Shown piece after piece: positions 28,147 through 38,175 of a DNA stretch of 64,000 bases. The stretch comes from Sneathiella sedimenti (lineage in GTDB: Bacteria > Pseudomonadota > Alphaproteobacteria > Sneathiellales > Sneathiellaceae). Position numbers and translations under genes: made by a program. Under the pieces are notes generated by a model, which saw only the letters and a list, made by a program, of their open reading frames with translations, was not told the DNA's origin and did not search any database. Each line of letters starts with the position of its first letter. Position 1 is the stretch's first letter. Location: positions 1 through 64,000 of the forward strand of contig NZ_JAFLNC010000004.1 in assembly GCF_017313765.1 (NCBI RefSeq), written 5' to 3'.

Positions 28147-30474
28147 ATGGCGAAGGATATTTCTGAGAAGGCAATGGACTACCACCGGTTGCCGAGACCG
28201 GGAAAATTGACAGTTACGCCGACAAAGCCGATGGATACCCAGACTGATCTTGCGCTGGCCTATTCACCGGGTGTCGCGCATCCTTGCCTTGCTATCGCCA
28301 ATGACCCCGTCCAGGCAGCCGAATTGACCGCCCGAGGAAATCTTGTCGGCGTCGTCACCAACGGCACGGCCGTACTCGGCCTCGGGGCAATCGGTCCGCT
28401 GGCCTCCAAGCCGGTGATGGAGGGAAAGGCGGTCCTGTTCAAGAAATTCGCCGGAATCGATGTATTCGATATCGAGCTCGCCGAGACAGATCCTGAAAAG
28501 CTCGTTGATATAATCTCGGCCATGGAGCCGACCTTCGGCGGCATTAATCTTGAAGATATCAAAGCGCCGGAATGCTTCGTGGTGGAAAAGCTCTGTCGGG
28601 AACGGATGAATATTCCGGTCTTCCATGACGACCAGCATGGCACGGCAATTTGCGTGGCGGCGGCGGTCTATAACGCGCTTCGCATAGTCGAGAAGAATAT
28701 CACCGAGGTCAAGCTGACGGCCTGCGGGGCCGGGGCGGCGGCGCTTGCCTGTCTTAACCTGCTGGTCAGCCTCGGCATGCCGCGGGAGAATATAACGGTC
28801 TGCGATATCCATGGCGTTGTCTATGAAGGACGGACGGTCGAGATGGATCCGTATAAATCCGTCTTTGCGGTGGATACGAACAAACGCACACTTGCCGACG
28901 CCATGCAGGGAGCGGATATTTTCCTCGGCTGTTCCGGTCCCGGCGCGCTGAAGCCGGAAATGGTGGCGACCATGGCGGACAAGCCGATTATTCTGGCGCT
29001 GGCCAACCCGACACCAGAAATCCTGCCGGAGGATGCCAAGGCCGTGCGCCCAGACGCCATTATCGCGACGGGCCGGTCTGACTATCCGAACCAGGTGAAC
29101 AATGTCCTGTGCTTCCCCTATCTCTTCCGAGGTGCCCTTGATGTCGGCGCGACGGAAATCAATGAGGAAATGAAGATCGCGGCGGTAAAAGCCATTGCCG
29201 ATCTTGCCATGGCGGAACAGTCGGATATCGTTTCCAAGGCGTATGGGGCGACACAGGCGAGTTTCGGTCCTGACTACCTGATCCCGACGCCCTTCGATCC
29301 GCGGCTGTACCTGGAAGTTTCCTTCGCCGTTGCCAAGGCGGCGATGGATAGTGGCGTGGCCACCCGGCCCATAGAAGACCTTGAGAAATATCACCAGAGC
29401 CTGTCGCATTTCGTCTATCGCACGGGCTTTGTCATGAAGCCGCTGTTCGACCGGGCGCGTCAGGAAATGATGCGTATTGCCTATGCCGAAGGGGAGGAAG
29501 AGCGCGTCCTGCAGGCGGTACAGACGGTTGTCGATGAAGGGCTGGCGTCGCCGATCCTCATCGGACGGAACAAGGTCATCGAATACCGGATCGAGAAGCT
29601 TGGCCTCCGCATCAAGCCCGGCGTTGATTTCGAGATTGTCGATCCTGAGAATGATCCGCGGTACCGGGAGTACTGGCAGGCCTATCACAAACTGAGGGAG
29701 CGGTTTGGCGTGGATGTGGAGACGGCAAAGGCTCGCATACGTACCAACACAACGATCATCGGCGCGATGATGGTTCATCTGGGTCATGCGGATGGCATGA
29801 TCTGCGGTACCTACGGCAAGTATGATCAGCATTACCGGCGTGTGTCCGATATTATCCCGTTCCGTGAAGGGGTTCGGGATGCCTCGGCCCTTCATTTGCT
29901 GATCATGCCTGACAGGACCCTGTTCTTTACCGATACCCAGATCAGTCACGAGCATACGGCGGAGGAACTGGCGGAACTGACAATTCTCTCGGCGGACGAG
30001 GTTCGACGCTTCGGGATTGAACCCAAGGCAGCCCTGTTGTCCTATTCCAATTTCGGATCGACGGATATGCCTTCTGCCCGGCGTGCACGTAAGGCCCTCG
30101 CGATGATCGAGAAACTGGCTCCGGAGTTGGAGGTTGAAGGGGAGATGAAGGCCGACTCAGCCCTGATCCCGGCGATCCGCGAGACGATATTTCCCAATTC
30201 CCGGCTACAGGGAGCGGCCAATCTCCTGGTCATGCCCAATCTGGATGCGGCGAATATCAGCTATAATATTGCGAAGAGCATCGGGCACGGGATTGCTGTC
30301 GGCCCGATCCTGATCGGTATGTCTAAATCTGTTCATGTGACGGCGGCCTCCATCACCGTGCGCGGACTCGTCAATATGACGGCTATCGCTGCCGTCGATG
30401 CACAGGATCACAAGGCTGGAAAAATGATGCCGGGACCGGTCGCGAGAAGAGAGCGTCTTATAGATGAAGGTTGA
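28147..30474 (+). CDS. maeB: NADP-dependent malic enzyme with phosphotransacetylase-like domain
   Basis: Converts malate to pyruvate and CO2 with NADP, supplying NADPH and pyruvate during growth on C4 acids or acetyl-CoA. The 775-residue hybrid has an N-terminal malic enzyme part (about 1-430; [15 protein letters not shown] and [20 protein letters not shown]) and a C-terminal part resembling phosphate acetyltransferase (about 440-760), which in this family is regulatory and acetyl-CoA responsive rather than catalytic. It overlaps mgtE by ATGA. Two dyads lie upstream. Confidence 0.95.
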   Translation: MAKDISEKAMDYHRLPRPGKLTVTPTKPMDTQTDLALAYSPGVAHPCLAIANDPVQAAELTARGNLVGVVTNGTAVLGLGAIGPLASKPVMEGKAVLFKKFAGIDVFDIELAETDPEKLVDIISAMEPTFGGINLEDIKAPECFVVEKLCRERMNIPVFHDDQHGTAICVAAAVYNALRIVEKNITEVKLTACGAGAAALACLNLLVSLGMPRENITVCDIHGVVYEGRTVEMDPYKSVFAVDTNKRTLADAMQGADIFLGCSGPGALKPEMVATMADKPIILALANPTPEILPEDAKAVRPDAIIATGRSDYPNQVNNVLCFPYLFRGALDVGATEINEEMKIAAVKAIADLAMAEQSDIVSKAYGATQASFGPDYLIPTPFDPRLYLEVSFAVAKAAMDSGVATRPIEDLEKYHQSLSHFVYRTGFVMKPLFDRARQEMMRIAYAEGEEERVLQAVQTVVDEGLASPILIGRNKVIEYRIEKLGLRIKPGVDFEIVDPENDPRYREYWQAYHKLRERFGVDVETAKARIRTNTTIIGAMMVHLGHADGMICGTYGKYDQHYRRVSDIIPFREGVRDASALHLLIMPDRTLFFTDTQISHEHTAEELAELTILSADEVRRFGIEPKAALLSYSNFGSTDMPSARRARKALAMIEKLAPELEVEGEMKADSALIPAIRETIFPNSRLQGAANLLVMPNLDAANISYNIAKSIGHGIAVGPILIGMSKSVHVTAASITVRGLVNMTAIAAVDAQDHKAGKMMPGPVARRERLIDEG

Positions 30475-31874
30475 ATATGACCGATGCGCAGGACAACAGG
30501 GATGAGGCTGTCGAAGACGAGAACCTTGCGCGTTCATATGGCCTGAATGATGAAATTGTTCAGGAAATACAGGGCGCGATAGAGCGCGAAGACACCGCCT
30601 TTATTCACGACACGCTGCAGGATTGGCATTCTGCGGATGTGGCGGACCTGATCGAGCAGCTCAAGCCGAAGCTGCGTCTGCCGTTCTTGCAAATCATGGA
30701 AGGTCGTGTTGATCCGGATGTCTATTCCGATCTCGACGAAAATGTGCGTGAGCATCTGGTTGATGAAATGGAGCCGGCGGAAATCGCCGCCTTCCTGAAT
30801 GAACTGGAACTCGACGACGCTGTTGACGTTCTGGAAAGCTTTCAGGAGGAAGAGCAGCGAGAGGTCCTGAACGAGATCCCCGTCGAGGAACGCGTTGTGT
30901 TGCAGGAAGGCCTGTCCTATGGGGAGGATAGTGCCGGCCGCCTGATGCAGCGTAACCTGATTGCGGTGCCGGAATACTGGAACATCGGCCAAACAATCGA
31001 CTATATGCGCGATACGGACGATCTGCCGGAGGAATTCTACGAAATCTTCGTCGTGGATCCGCGTCATCACCCCATCGGAACGATTTCGCTGAACCGGGCC
31101 ATGCGCAGCAAGCGCACTGTGCAGGTGCGCGACATCATGGATACGGAACAGAAACTGATTCCGGTCGATATGGACCAGGAAGAAGTCGCGTATCTGTTCC
31201 AGCAATACCGTCTTGCCTCCGCCGCGGTCGTCAATGAGGATGGCGCCTTGATCGGTGTGATCACCGTTGACGATATCGTCGACGTTATCAGCGAGGAGGC
31301 GGAGGAGGATATCCTGCGTCTCGGTGGTGTGTCCGAGGATGACCTGTTCGGCAGCGTCATGACGACAACGCGGGCCCGTTTTCTCTGGCTTTTTGTCAAT
31401 TTACTGACGGCGATTGCGGCGTCCATCGCGATCGGCCTCTTTGATGCAACGATGGAAGCGATTATTGCCCTCGCGGTTTTGATGCCGATTGTCGCCAGCA
31501 TGGGGGGCAATGCAGGGACCCAGACCCTGACAGTTGCGGTGCGTGCAATCGCAACCAAGGAACTCACGGCGGCCAACATGCTCCGAATCCTGAGTAAGGA
31601 AACCATGGTAGCCTTTCTAAATGGCAGTATTTTCGCTGTCCTGGTTGGTTTCACGGCCTGGTTCTGGTTTTCCAGCCTGCAAATCGGTTTGATTATTGCC
31701 CTGGCAATGGTCGTGAATATTATTGTGGCGGCGGTCGCGGGCATGATCGTGCCGGTGACCCTGGATCGGATGAAGATCGATCCCGCCATCGCGTCCAGCG
31801 TGTTTGTCACCACAGTGACCGATATTGTCGGCTTCGTCGCATTTCTCGGGTTGGCAACCGTTGTCCTGCTCTAG
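30471..31874 (+). CDS. mgtE: Magnesium transporter MgtE
   Basis: MgtE is a magnesium-gated magnesium channel of the inner membrane. The 467-residue protein has an N-terminal helical domain (about 30-140), two CBS domains (about 150-275; EFYEIFVVDPRHHPIGTIS and AAVVNEDGALIGVITVDDI) and five C-terminal membrane helices. MPIVASMGGNAGTQTLTV forms part of the pore. It shares four bases with maeB, so the two are probably cotranscribed, and ends 6 bases before the convergent LysR gene. Confidence 0.95.
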   Translation: MNMTDAQDNRDEAVEDENLARSYGLNDEIVQEIQGAIEREDTAFIHDTLQDWHSADVADLIEQLKPKLRLPFLQIMEGRVDPDVYSDLDENVREHLVDEMEPAEIAAFLNELELDDAVDVLESFQEEEQREVLNEIPVEERVVLQEGLSYGEDSAGRLMQRNLIAVPEYWNIGQTIDYMRDTDDLPEEFYEIFVVDPRHHPIGTISLNRAMRSKRTVQVRDIMDTEQKLIPVDMDQEEVAYLFQQYRLASAAVVNEDGALIGVITVDDIVDVISEEAEEDILRLGGVSEDDLFGSVMTTTRARFLWLFVNLLTAIAASIAIGLFDATMEAIIALAVLMPIVASMGGNAGTQTLTVAVRAIATKELTAANMLRILSKETMVAFLNGSIFAVLVGFTAWFWFSSLQIGLIIALAMVVNIIVAAVAGMIVPVTLDRMKIDPAIASSVFVTTVTDIVGFVAFLGLATVVLL

Positions 31875-31880
31875 GAGCGG

Positions 31881-32780
31881 CTAACGGGCCCAGTCGAGGT
31901 TTTTCGCCGCGGATTTATCCGGATGCCAGTCGTGACTGGTCGCGAACATATGGAACGAGTGGATAAGATCCTTCTCGCTTTCCCGAAGCCAGATCAGGCC
32001 AATCACGCGATCGATATTAATCCCTTCCACCGGTACCAACGTGACGCCCGGTCCCGTCAGGATATCGGGCATCATACACAGGCCGAGACCCGCGCCGACA
32101 TAGGCAAGGGCCTTCTCGTCCTGATCTGTCCTGAAGACGATATGCGGATTGACCCCGGCGCTGGAGAAGGATCGCGTCACCTCTGTTTCCCCTTCACAAT
32201 GGGACCGATGCAGGAAATCAAGCCCATCCAGCTCTTTCAACGGTATTGCGTTGCGGTTCGCAAAGGAATGGGAGGACGGAACGGCGAGCATATATTTCCA
32301 GGTATAAAGGCGCGTAAACTGCGTGTTGCTGATATCTTCCGGCGGAAGGGAGATCGCGAGATCAATCCGACCTTCATCGAGCCAGCGTTGCAGCTGCGCC
32401 GGTGTGCCGTCCTTGATGGATATCTGGATATCGGGATGCGCCTTGCCAAAATCATTCAGCAAGGCGGCGATCCGGCTCGAGGGCGCGCTACGCAATAGTC
32501 CCAACTGTAATCGCTGAACCGGATTTTTCCGCGTGATATCTGTCTTTGCCGCGTTACATTCATAAATGATGGTGCGGGCATGGGGAAGGAAGCGGCGACC
32601 GGCCTCCGTCAGGGATATTTTCCGTGCGTCGCGGTTAAAAAGGGGCGCGCCAAGTTCCGTCTCCAGCTTTTTGATGCCAGTTGATAATGTCGGCTGGCTT
32701 ACAAAGGCTCGCTCGGCCGCGCGGGAGAAGTTGCTGGTTTCAACGACGGCAAGGAAATAACGAAGCTGATAGATATCCAT
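31881..32780 (-). CDS. LysR-family transcriptional regulator
   Basis: The 299-residue protein has an N-terminal winged helix-turn-helix (MDIYQLRYFLAVVETSNFSR, then FVSQPTLSTGIKKLE, residues 1-60) and a C-terminal periplasmic-binding-like effector domain. It is divergent from isovaleryl-CoA dehydrogenase with a 250-base gap, and a perfect palindrome abuts its start codon. LysR regulators usually control the divergent operon and themselves, so control of the leucine/isovalerate island is a fair inference. The inducer is unknown. Confidence 0.9.
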   Translation of the reverse strand: MDIYQLRYFLAVVETSNFSRAAERAFVSQPTLSTGIKKLETELGAPLFNRDARKISLTEAGRRFLPHARTIIYECNAAKTDITRKNPVQRLQLGLLRSAPSSRIAALLNDFGKAHPDIQISIKDGTPAQLQRWLDEGRIDLAISLPPEDISNTQFTRLYTWKYMLAVPSSHSFANRNAIPLKELDGLDFLHRSHCEGETEVTRSFSSAGVNPHIVFRTDQDEKALAYVGAGLGLCMMPDILTGPGVTLVPVEGINIDRVIGLIWLRESEKDLIHSFHMFATSHDWHPDKSAAKNLDWAR

Positions 32781-32781
32781 G

Positions 32782-32798
32782 TATTGATGATATCAATA
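32782..32798. promoter_or_regulatory. LysR-type operator palindrome
   Basis: TATTGAT-GAT-ATCAATA is a perfect 7-bp inverted repeat with a 3-base centre, containing the T-N11-A core typical of LysR-binding sites. It starts 2 bases from the LysR start codon, the position of an autoregulatory site, and 233 bases from the ivd start. The rest of the gap to 33030 has no clear consensus promoter. Confidence 0.6.
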
Positions 32799-33030
32799 AC
32801 TATGATCGAAAGAAATGATTTTATCTATGAAAGGTAGGTGACTATACTCCCAAGGGTAAAAGATGCTGCTTGCGGGTTAGTCGATTTGCAGCAAAACTAT
32901 GCAGGTAAATATACAAATACCGGGGCTAACCGGAGTGGGTGACAAATCGCTTATCAATAAATCCAGCTAGGGGGGTGCGTTAGGTCAGGAACGCGCAAAA
33001 ACCACCTCTATTGCAAAAAGGAAACAGTAA

Positions 33031-34203
33031 ATGTCAGCAATTCATTTTCCGGGTCTCAATTTTGGTCTTGGTGAGACAGCCGACATGATCCGGGATACGG
33101 TTTCGGGATTTGCGAACGAAGAACTCGCCCCGAGAGCAGCGGAAATCGACGCCACGAACGAGTTCCCCATGGATATGTGGCGGAAAATGGGAGATCTTGG
33201 CCTGCTCGGGATCACCGTGGACGAAGCCTATGGTGGCGCGGGTCTTGGCTATCTGGAACATTGCGTTGCTGTCGAGGAAATCAGTCGGGCGTCGGCGTCT
33301 GTAGGGCTTTCCTATGGGGCGCATTCAAATCTGTGTGTAAATCAGATATCCCGCAACGGAACCGAGGCCCAGAAAACCAAATATCTGCCCAAGCTGATCA
33401 GCGGGGAACATGTCGGCGCACTGGCAATGAGTGAACCGGGCGCGGGCTCTGATGTTGTCTCCATGCGGCTCAGGGCGGAGAAGAAAGGCGATCGCTACGT
33501 CCTCAATGGCAATAAATTCTGGATTACAAACGGCCCCGATGCGGATGTTCTGGTGGTTTATGCGAAAACAGTGCCCGATGGCGGCCCGCGCGGCATTACC
33601 GCCTTCATCATTGAAAAGGATTTCCCCGGGTTCTCTACCGCGCAGAAGCTGGACAAGCTTGGCATGCGCGGTTCGAACACCTGCGAGCTTGTGTTCGAGG
33701 ACTGTGAAGTGCCGGAAGAGAATATTCTCGGCACCCTTAATGAAGGTGTACGCGTCCTTATGAGCGGCCTCGATTACGAGCGCGTTGTCCTGTCCGCCGG
33801 CCCTCTCGGTATCATGCAGGCCTGCATGGATGCGGTGATACCCTATATTCATGACCGTGAACAGTTCGGCCAGCCCATCGGGACGTTCCAGCTTATGCAG
33901 GGCAAGGTCGCGGATATGTACTCAACCATGAACGCCTGCAAGGCATATGTCTATGCGGTGGCAAAGGCCTGCGATCGCGGGGAGACGACGCGAAAGGACG
34001 CGGCGGGAGTTATCCTTTACGCGGCGGAAAAGGCCACCTGGATGGCGCTGGAGGCGATCCAGGCGCTGGGTGGTAATGGCTATATTAATGACTATCCGAC
34101 CGGGCGGCTCTTGCGCGATGCTAAGCTCTATGAAATCGGGGCAGGCACAAGCGAGGTCCGGCGGATGTTGATCGGGCGCGAACTGTTTAATGAAACGGCT
34201 TAA
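33031..34203 (+). CDS. ivd: Isovaleryl-CoA dehydrogenase
   Basis: Oxidises isovaleryl-CoA to 3-methylcrotonyl-CoA in leucine breakdown, passing electrons to ETF. The 390-residue flavoprotein has the acyl-CoA dehydrogenase signatures [12 protein letters not shown] and [12 protein letters not shown]. The catalytic base is expected at E250 in [10 protein letters not shown]. The position used in other acyl-CoA dehydrogenases reads YEIGAGTSE rather than YEGTSE. This shifted glutamate is the hallmark of isovaleryl-CoA dehydrogenase. AAAGGAAACAGTAA precedes the start. Confidence 0.94.
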   Translation: MSAIHFPGLNFGLGETADMIRDTVSGFANEELAPRAAEIDATNEFPMDMWRKMGDLGLLGITVDEAYGGAGLGYLEHCVAVEEISRASASVGLSYGAHSNLCVNQISRNGTEAQKTKYLPKLISGEHVGALAMSEPGAGSDVVSMRLRAEKKGDRYVLNGNKFWITNGPDADVLVVYAKTVPDGGPRGITAFIIEKDFPGFSTAQKLDKLGMRGSNTCELVFEDCEVPEENILGTLNEGVRVLMSGLDYERVVLSAGPLGIMQACMDAVIPYIHDREQFGQPIGTFQLMQGKVADMYSTMNACKAYVYAVAKACDRGETTRKDAAGVILYAAEKATWMALEAIQALGGNGYINDYPTGRLLRDAKLYEIGAGTSEVRRMLIGRELFNETA

Positions 34204-34245
34204 TGTCAGGAAAGAAATTCCTCGACTAATAACAAGGAGAATAAA

Positions 34246-35433
34246 ATGAGTGAAGATCCAATTGTCATCGTTGGTATGGCGCGGACGCCAATGGGTGGTT
34301 TTCAGGGCGACCTTGCGGACGTCAAAGCGCCGGAACTCGGTGCAACGGCGATCAAGGCGGCGATGGATCGCGCAGGCGTCACCGGAACGGATATCGATGA
34401 AGTGATCATGGGCTGTGTGCTCCCGGCCGGCCTCGGCCAGGCACCAGCACGACAAGCATCCTTTGGGGCCGGTATTCCTGATAGCGTGGGCTGCACCACC
34501 GTGAACAAGATGTGCGGTTCCGGAATGCGCGCCGCAATGTATGCGTTCGACGCCATCAAGGCCGACAGCAACAATATCGTGGTCGCTGGTGGATTCGAGA
34601 GCATGACGAACGCCCCCTATATCCTGCCGAAAATGCGGACCGGCCTCCGGCTTGGTCATGGCGATGTGAAAGACCATATGTTCCTGGACGGTTTGGAAGA
34701 CGCTTATGAGGAAGGTCGCCTGATGGGTAGCTTTGCTGAGGAAACGGCAGGCCTTTACCAGTTCACGCGGGAAGCGCAGGACTCCTATGCGATTGAATCG
34801 CTGCGGCGGGCGAAGCAGGCGACGGAAGACGGGACTTTTGCGGCGGAAATTACGCCGGTGACCGTCAAGACCCGCAAGGGCGACGTGACAATCGACAAGG
34901 ATGAACAGCCACTTAAAGGCAACCCGGAGAAAATTCCGTCCCTGAAGCCTGCCTTTGCGAAGGACGGGACAGTCACGGCGGCGAACAGCTCCTCCATTTC
35001 CGACGGCGGCGCGGCGCTGGTTCTGATGAAGGAAAGCGAGGCAAAGCGGCGTGGCCTGAAGCCCATCGCCAAGTTCCTGGCCCACTCCACCCACGCTCGC
35101 AAGCCGTCCGAATTCACCATGGCGCCGATTGATGCGATTCAGAAAGTGATGGACAAGGTGGGCTGGACAAAAGACGACGTTGACCTGTTCGAGATCAACG
35201 AGGCCTTTGCTGTCGTAACCATGGCGGCGATGAATGACCTTGGACTGGATCATGAAAAGGTCAATGTGCATGGCGGCGCTTGCGCGCTTGGCCATCCGGT
35301 TGGCGCGTCCGGTGCGCGGATTGTTGTTACGCTTCTCTCTGCCCTGCAGAAATACGGCAAGACACGCGGTGTCGCCTCCCTCTGCATTGGCGGCGGTGAA
35401 GCGACAGCAATGGCGCTGGAACTCGTCAACTAA
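34246..35433 (+). CDS. Acetyl-CoA C-acetyltransferase (thiolase)
   Basis: A 395-residue thiolase with active-site C90 (NKMCGSGMRA), H350 (ALGHPVGASG) and C380 (SLCIGGGEA). In this island it could split acetoacetyl-CoA to two acetyl-CoA after leucine breakdown; it could also supply polyhydroxybutyrate synthesis. No acetoacetate-activating enzyme (CoA-transferase or acetoacetyl-CoA synthetase) is visible nearby. AAGGAGAATAAA is a strong ribosome-binding site. Confidence 0.92.
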   Translation: MSEDPIVIVGMARTPMGGFQGDLADVKAPELGATAIKAAMDRAGVTGTDIDEVIMGCVLPAGLGQAPARQASFGAGIPDSVGCTTVNKMCGSGMRAAMYAFDAIKADSNNIVVAGGFESMTNAPYILPKMRTGLRLGHGDVKDHMFLDGLEDAYEEGRLMGSFAEETAGLYQFTREAQDSYAIESLRRAKQATEDGTFAAEITPVTVKTRKGDVTIDKDEQPLKGNPEKIPSLKPAFAKDGTVTAANSSSISDGGAALVLMKESEAKRRGLKPIAKFLAHSTHARKPSEFTMAPIDAIQKVMDKVGWTKDDVDLFEINEAFAVVTMAAMNDLGLDHEKVNVHGGACALGHPVGASGARIVVTLLSALQKYGKTRGVASLCIGGGEATAMALELVN

Positions 35434-35465
35434 GCGCGGAAGAAACGGAAAAGGGAGGGAACCGG

Positions 35466-36602
35466 ATGATTTTGACCGAAGAGCAGACCATGATCCGTGA
35501 CATGGCGCGCGACTTTGCGCAAAATCGTCTGGCCCCTCATTCCGCCAAGTGGGAAGAAGACGGTGCCATCCCGCGGGACGTCCTGAGCGAGATGGGGGCG
35601 CTCGGCCTGATGGGCATGACGGTTCCGGATAGTTACGGTGGGGCCGAAGCGGATTATGTTTCCTATGCCCTTGCTCTGATGGAAATTGCGGGCGGGGACG
35701 GCGCTGTCTCCACGGTGATGAGTGTCAATAACTCCCCATGCTGTGCCGCCCTCCTGAAAGAAGGAACTGAGGCGCAAAAGCAGACCTTTCTTACGCCACT
35801 TGCCAAAGGGAAGGAGATCGGCGCTTTCTGCCTGACCGAACCGCAGGCGGGTTCGGATGCCTCCGCGCTCAAGACCCGGGCGCGAAAAGAAGGGGATCAT
35901 TATGTCCTGAACGGAACCAAGCAATTCATTACCTCCGGCCGGATTGGCGGTATTGCACTGGTTTTCGCTGTGACAGATCCGGACGCCGGAAAGCGGGGGA
36001 TCAGCTGTTTTATCGTTCCGACAATCAGTGAAGGGTATCGCGTTGTCTCGGTTGAGAAGAAGCTGGGTCAGAAAGCTTCTGATACCTGCCAGATCGCCTT
36101 TGATGACGTGCATATCCCGGCGGCGAACATGTTGGGGCCGGAAGGAGCGGGCTATCGCATTGCCCTTGCCAATCTCGAGACAGGCCGTATCGGAATTGCC
36201 GCGCAGAGCGTCGGCATGGCGGGTGCGGCGCTGGCCCATGCGCTGGCCTATGCAAAAGAGCGGAAGGCCTTTGAGAAAACAATCATTGAACATCAGGCGG
36301 TCGGCTTCCGCCTTGCGGATATGGCGACCAAGCTGGAGGTCGCGCGGCAGATGGTGCTGCATGCGGCCAGCCTGAAAGACGCGGGGCACCCCTGCCTGAC
36401 GGAGGCCAGCATGGCGAAGCTCTTTGCGTCTGAAATGGCGGAGGAGGTTTGTTCCGGTGCGATCCAGACCCTTGGCGGAAACGGCTATATTGCCGACTAC
36501 CCGGTCGAGAAGATCTATCGCGATGTTCGGGTCTGCCAGATTTATGAGGGCACATCGGATATCCAGAAGCTGGTGATTGCACGCAATCTGGCGGCAGGGT
36601 AA
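35466..36602 (+). CDS. Acyl-CoA dehydrogenase (short/branched-chain type)
   Basis: The 378-residue protein has FCLTEPQAGSDASALKT, TLGGNGYIADYPVEKIYRD and the usual catalytic glutamate at E361 in IYEGTSDIQK, so unlike the ivd product it is of the standard butyryl/2-methylacyl-CoA dehydrogenase type. Its place in the island suggests a related acyl-CoA from branched-chain amino acids or short fatty acids; the substrate is not established. The gap to the thiolase is 32 bases. Confidence 0.9.
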   Translation: MILTEEQTMIRDMARDFAQNRLAPHSAKWEEDGAIPRDVLSEMGALGLMGMTVPDSYGGAEADYVSYALALMEIAGGDGAVSTVMSVNNSPCCAALLKEGTEAQKQTFLTPLAKGKEIGAFCLTEPQAGSDASALKTRARKEGDHYVLNGTKQFITSGRIGGIALVFAVTDPDAGKRGISCFIVPTISEGYRVVSVEKKLGQKASDTCQIAFDDVHIPAANMLGPEGAGYRIALANLETGRIGIAAQSVGMAGAALAHALAYAKERKAFEKTIIEHQAVGFRLADMATKLEVARQMVLHAASLKDAGHPCLTEASMAKLFASEMAEEVCSGAIQTLGGNGYIADYPVEKIYRDVRVCQIYEGTSDIQKLVIARNLAAG

Positions 36603-36614
36603 TGGGCTGAAATC

Positions 36615-37220
36615 ATGTCAAAAACGATAGATTTTTATTTTGATTTTTCTTCTCCCTATGCCTATCTCGGCAGTCGCCTGATTGAGGCTGTTGCCGCAAG
36701 GCATGACCGGGAGGTTGTCTGGCATCCCTTCATGCTCGGCGTGGCCATGCAGGGTGAGAAAACCTTTCCATTGACGCAATATCCGTTGAAAGGGGACTAT
36801 TCGCGCATGGATTTTGAACGGACCGCCCGTTATCACAAGATCCCTTTTGTCATGCCGGCGGACTTCCCAAAACTGACCCTTGGGGCTTCCCGCGGGTTTC
36901 TCTGGATTGCCCGGCATGATCCGGCACAGGCCATCGCCTTTGCAAAGAAGGTTTTCGCCGCCTATTTCGTCTCAGGCAAGGATATTTCCGATATCGAGAT
37001 CGTTGCCGAAATTGCAGAGGAAACCGGCGTTGATCGCGCCGCCTTCTCAGCGGCAATTCAGGATCCTGAAATCAAGGCGGCCTTCAAGGCCTCGGTTGAG
37101 GATACCGTTTTCAACAGGAAGGTTTTCGGCGCGCCATTCTTTATCGTCGAAGGAGAAAGATTCTGGGGCGCCGACCGTGTCGGTCAGCTTGATGAATGGC
37201 TGACGAGAGGGGGCTGGTAG
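36615..37220 (+). CDS. 2-hydroxychromene-2-carboxylate isomerase-like (DsbA/GST-kappa family)
   Basis: The 201-residue thioredoxin-fold protein starts with IDFYFDFSSPYAYLGS; the serine pair at residues 12-13 occupies the place of the active serine in HCCA isomerases and kappa-class glutathione transferases. The C-terminal FGAPFFIVEGERFWGADRV is also typical. HCCA isomerase acts in naphthalene breakdown, but no such pathway is present, so a glutathione-dependent or CoA-related role in this island is more likely. It is co-directional, 12 bases after the dehydrogenase. Confidence 0.82.
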   Translation: MSKTIDFYFDFSSPYAYLGSRLIEAVAARHDREVVWHPFMLGVAMQGEKTFPLTQYPLKGDYSRMDFERTARYHKIPFVMPADFPKLTLGASRGFLWIARHDPAQAIAFAKKVFAAYFVSGKDISDIEIVAEIAEETGVDRAAFSAAIQDPEIKAAFKASVEDTVFNRKVFGAPFFIVEGERFWGADRVGQLDEWLTRGGW

Positions 37221-37288
37221 TGGTTTTGCGGGCGCGGAAATATCGGCTGTCCGGCCCCGCAACCGCGGAGCCGGGATATGGGAATAAC

Positions 37289-38071
37289 CTAGAAGAGGAA
37301 ATAGCCGCCGTCGATCAGCATGGTATCACCCGTGTGATAGGCGCTGGCGTCCGACATCAGGTAAACGGCCATGCCGCCGAAATCCGCAGGCTGGCCCCAG
37401 CGGCGGGCGGGAATGCGCGGCTTCACCGCATCGGAGAATTTCTGCCAGGCGATCGCATTTTCCGTCATTGCGGTTTCGATCCAGCCGGGCAGGATCGCGT
37501 TGGCGGTAATGCCTTTGCCGGCGAATTCCACGGCCAGCGCACGGATCATGGAAATCACGCCGCCCTTGGTTGCGGCATAATGCTCGTTCCTCGCGGCACC
37601 GGAAATGGCGGCGAGACTGGCCGTCCCGACAAGACGTCCACCCGGATCCCCGTTCTCGGCGCGCTCCACCATATGTTTAGTAGCGGCCTGGAAGGTATAA
37701 AAGACACCATCCAGATTGATGTCGAGGATGCGGTGCCATTCCTTGTCGTCAATTTCAAGGAAGGATTTTTTGCCCGAGCTTACGCCCGCATTCGCGAAGC
37801 AGCCGTCAACACGACCAAACTGCGAGAGCGTCTCGGCAAAGCAGTCCTTGACTTCCTTTTCATCGGCGACATTGCAGATGAGGGAGGAAACGCGCGTGCC
37901 ATGAGCTTTCAACTGCTCAACGGCAGCAGCGTTTTTGGTTTCGTTCGTCCCCCAGATGCAGACGTCGCCTCCCGCCTGTGCAATGGCGTCCGCCATGCCA
38001 AGGCCAATACCGCCGTTTCCGCCTGTGATAAGGGCGACCTTACCGGTCAGATCAAATGCATTATAGGCCAT
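37289..38071 (-). CDS. Short-chain dehydrogenase/reductase
   Basis: The 260-residue SDR has the cofactor motif TGGNGGIG (residues 16-23), ANAG (93-96) and the active site S152, Y165 and K169 (YAATK). It resembles 3-oxoacyl-ACP reductase/gluconate-dehydrogenase-type SDRs. It is encoded against the direction of the island, between the HCCA-isomerase-like gene and mccB, and shares a 104-base divergent gap with mccB. The substrate is unknown. Confidence 0.88.
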   Translation of the reverse strand: MAYNAFDLTGKVALITGGNGGIGLGMADAIAQAGGDVCIWGTNETKNAAAVEQLKAHGTRVSSLICNVADEKEVKDCFAETLSQFGRVDGCFANAGVSSGKKSFLEIDDKEWHRILDINLDGVFYTFQAATKHMVERAENGDPGGRLVGTASLAAISGAARNEHYAATKGGVISMIRALAVEFAGKGITANAILPGWIETAMTENAIAWQKFSDAVKPRIPARRWGQPADFGGMAVYLMSDASAYHTGDTMLIDGGYFLF

Positions 38072-38175
38072 TCATGGCTCCTTTATTGTTTCTTGCGTAG
38101 AGGCAAATCCGTAACACAAAGGGCGACATTCGCCAAGCAATCGATTTTCGCGTGCTGAAAGGGAATATGAGATAG

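Noticed and set aside
28264-29955. Long open frame of 563 codons on the minus strand
   Set aside because: It lies wholly opposite maeB, is rich in Arg/His/Asp as expected of an antisense shadow, and shows no family motif or ribosome-binding site.
33922-35295. Open frame of 457 codons on the minus strand
   Set aside because: Runs opposite the end of ivd and most of the thiolase gene; no recognisable motif.
37196-38158. Open frame of 320 codons on the plus strand
   Set aside because: Opposite the SDR gene, which has complete cofactor and active-site motifs.
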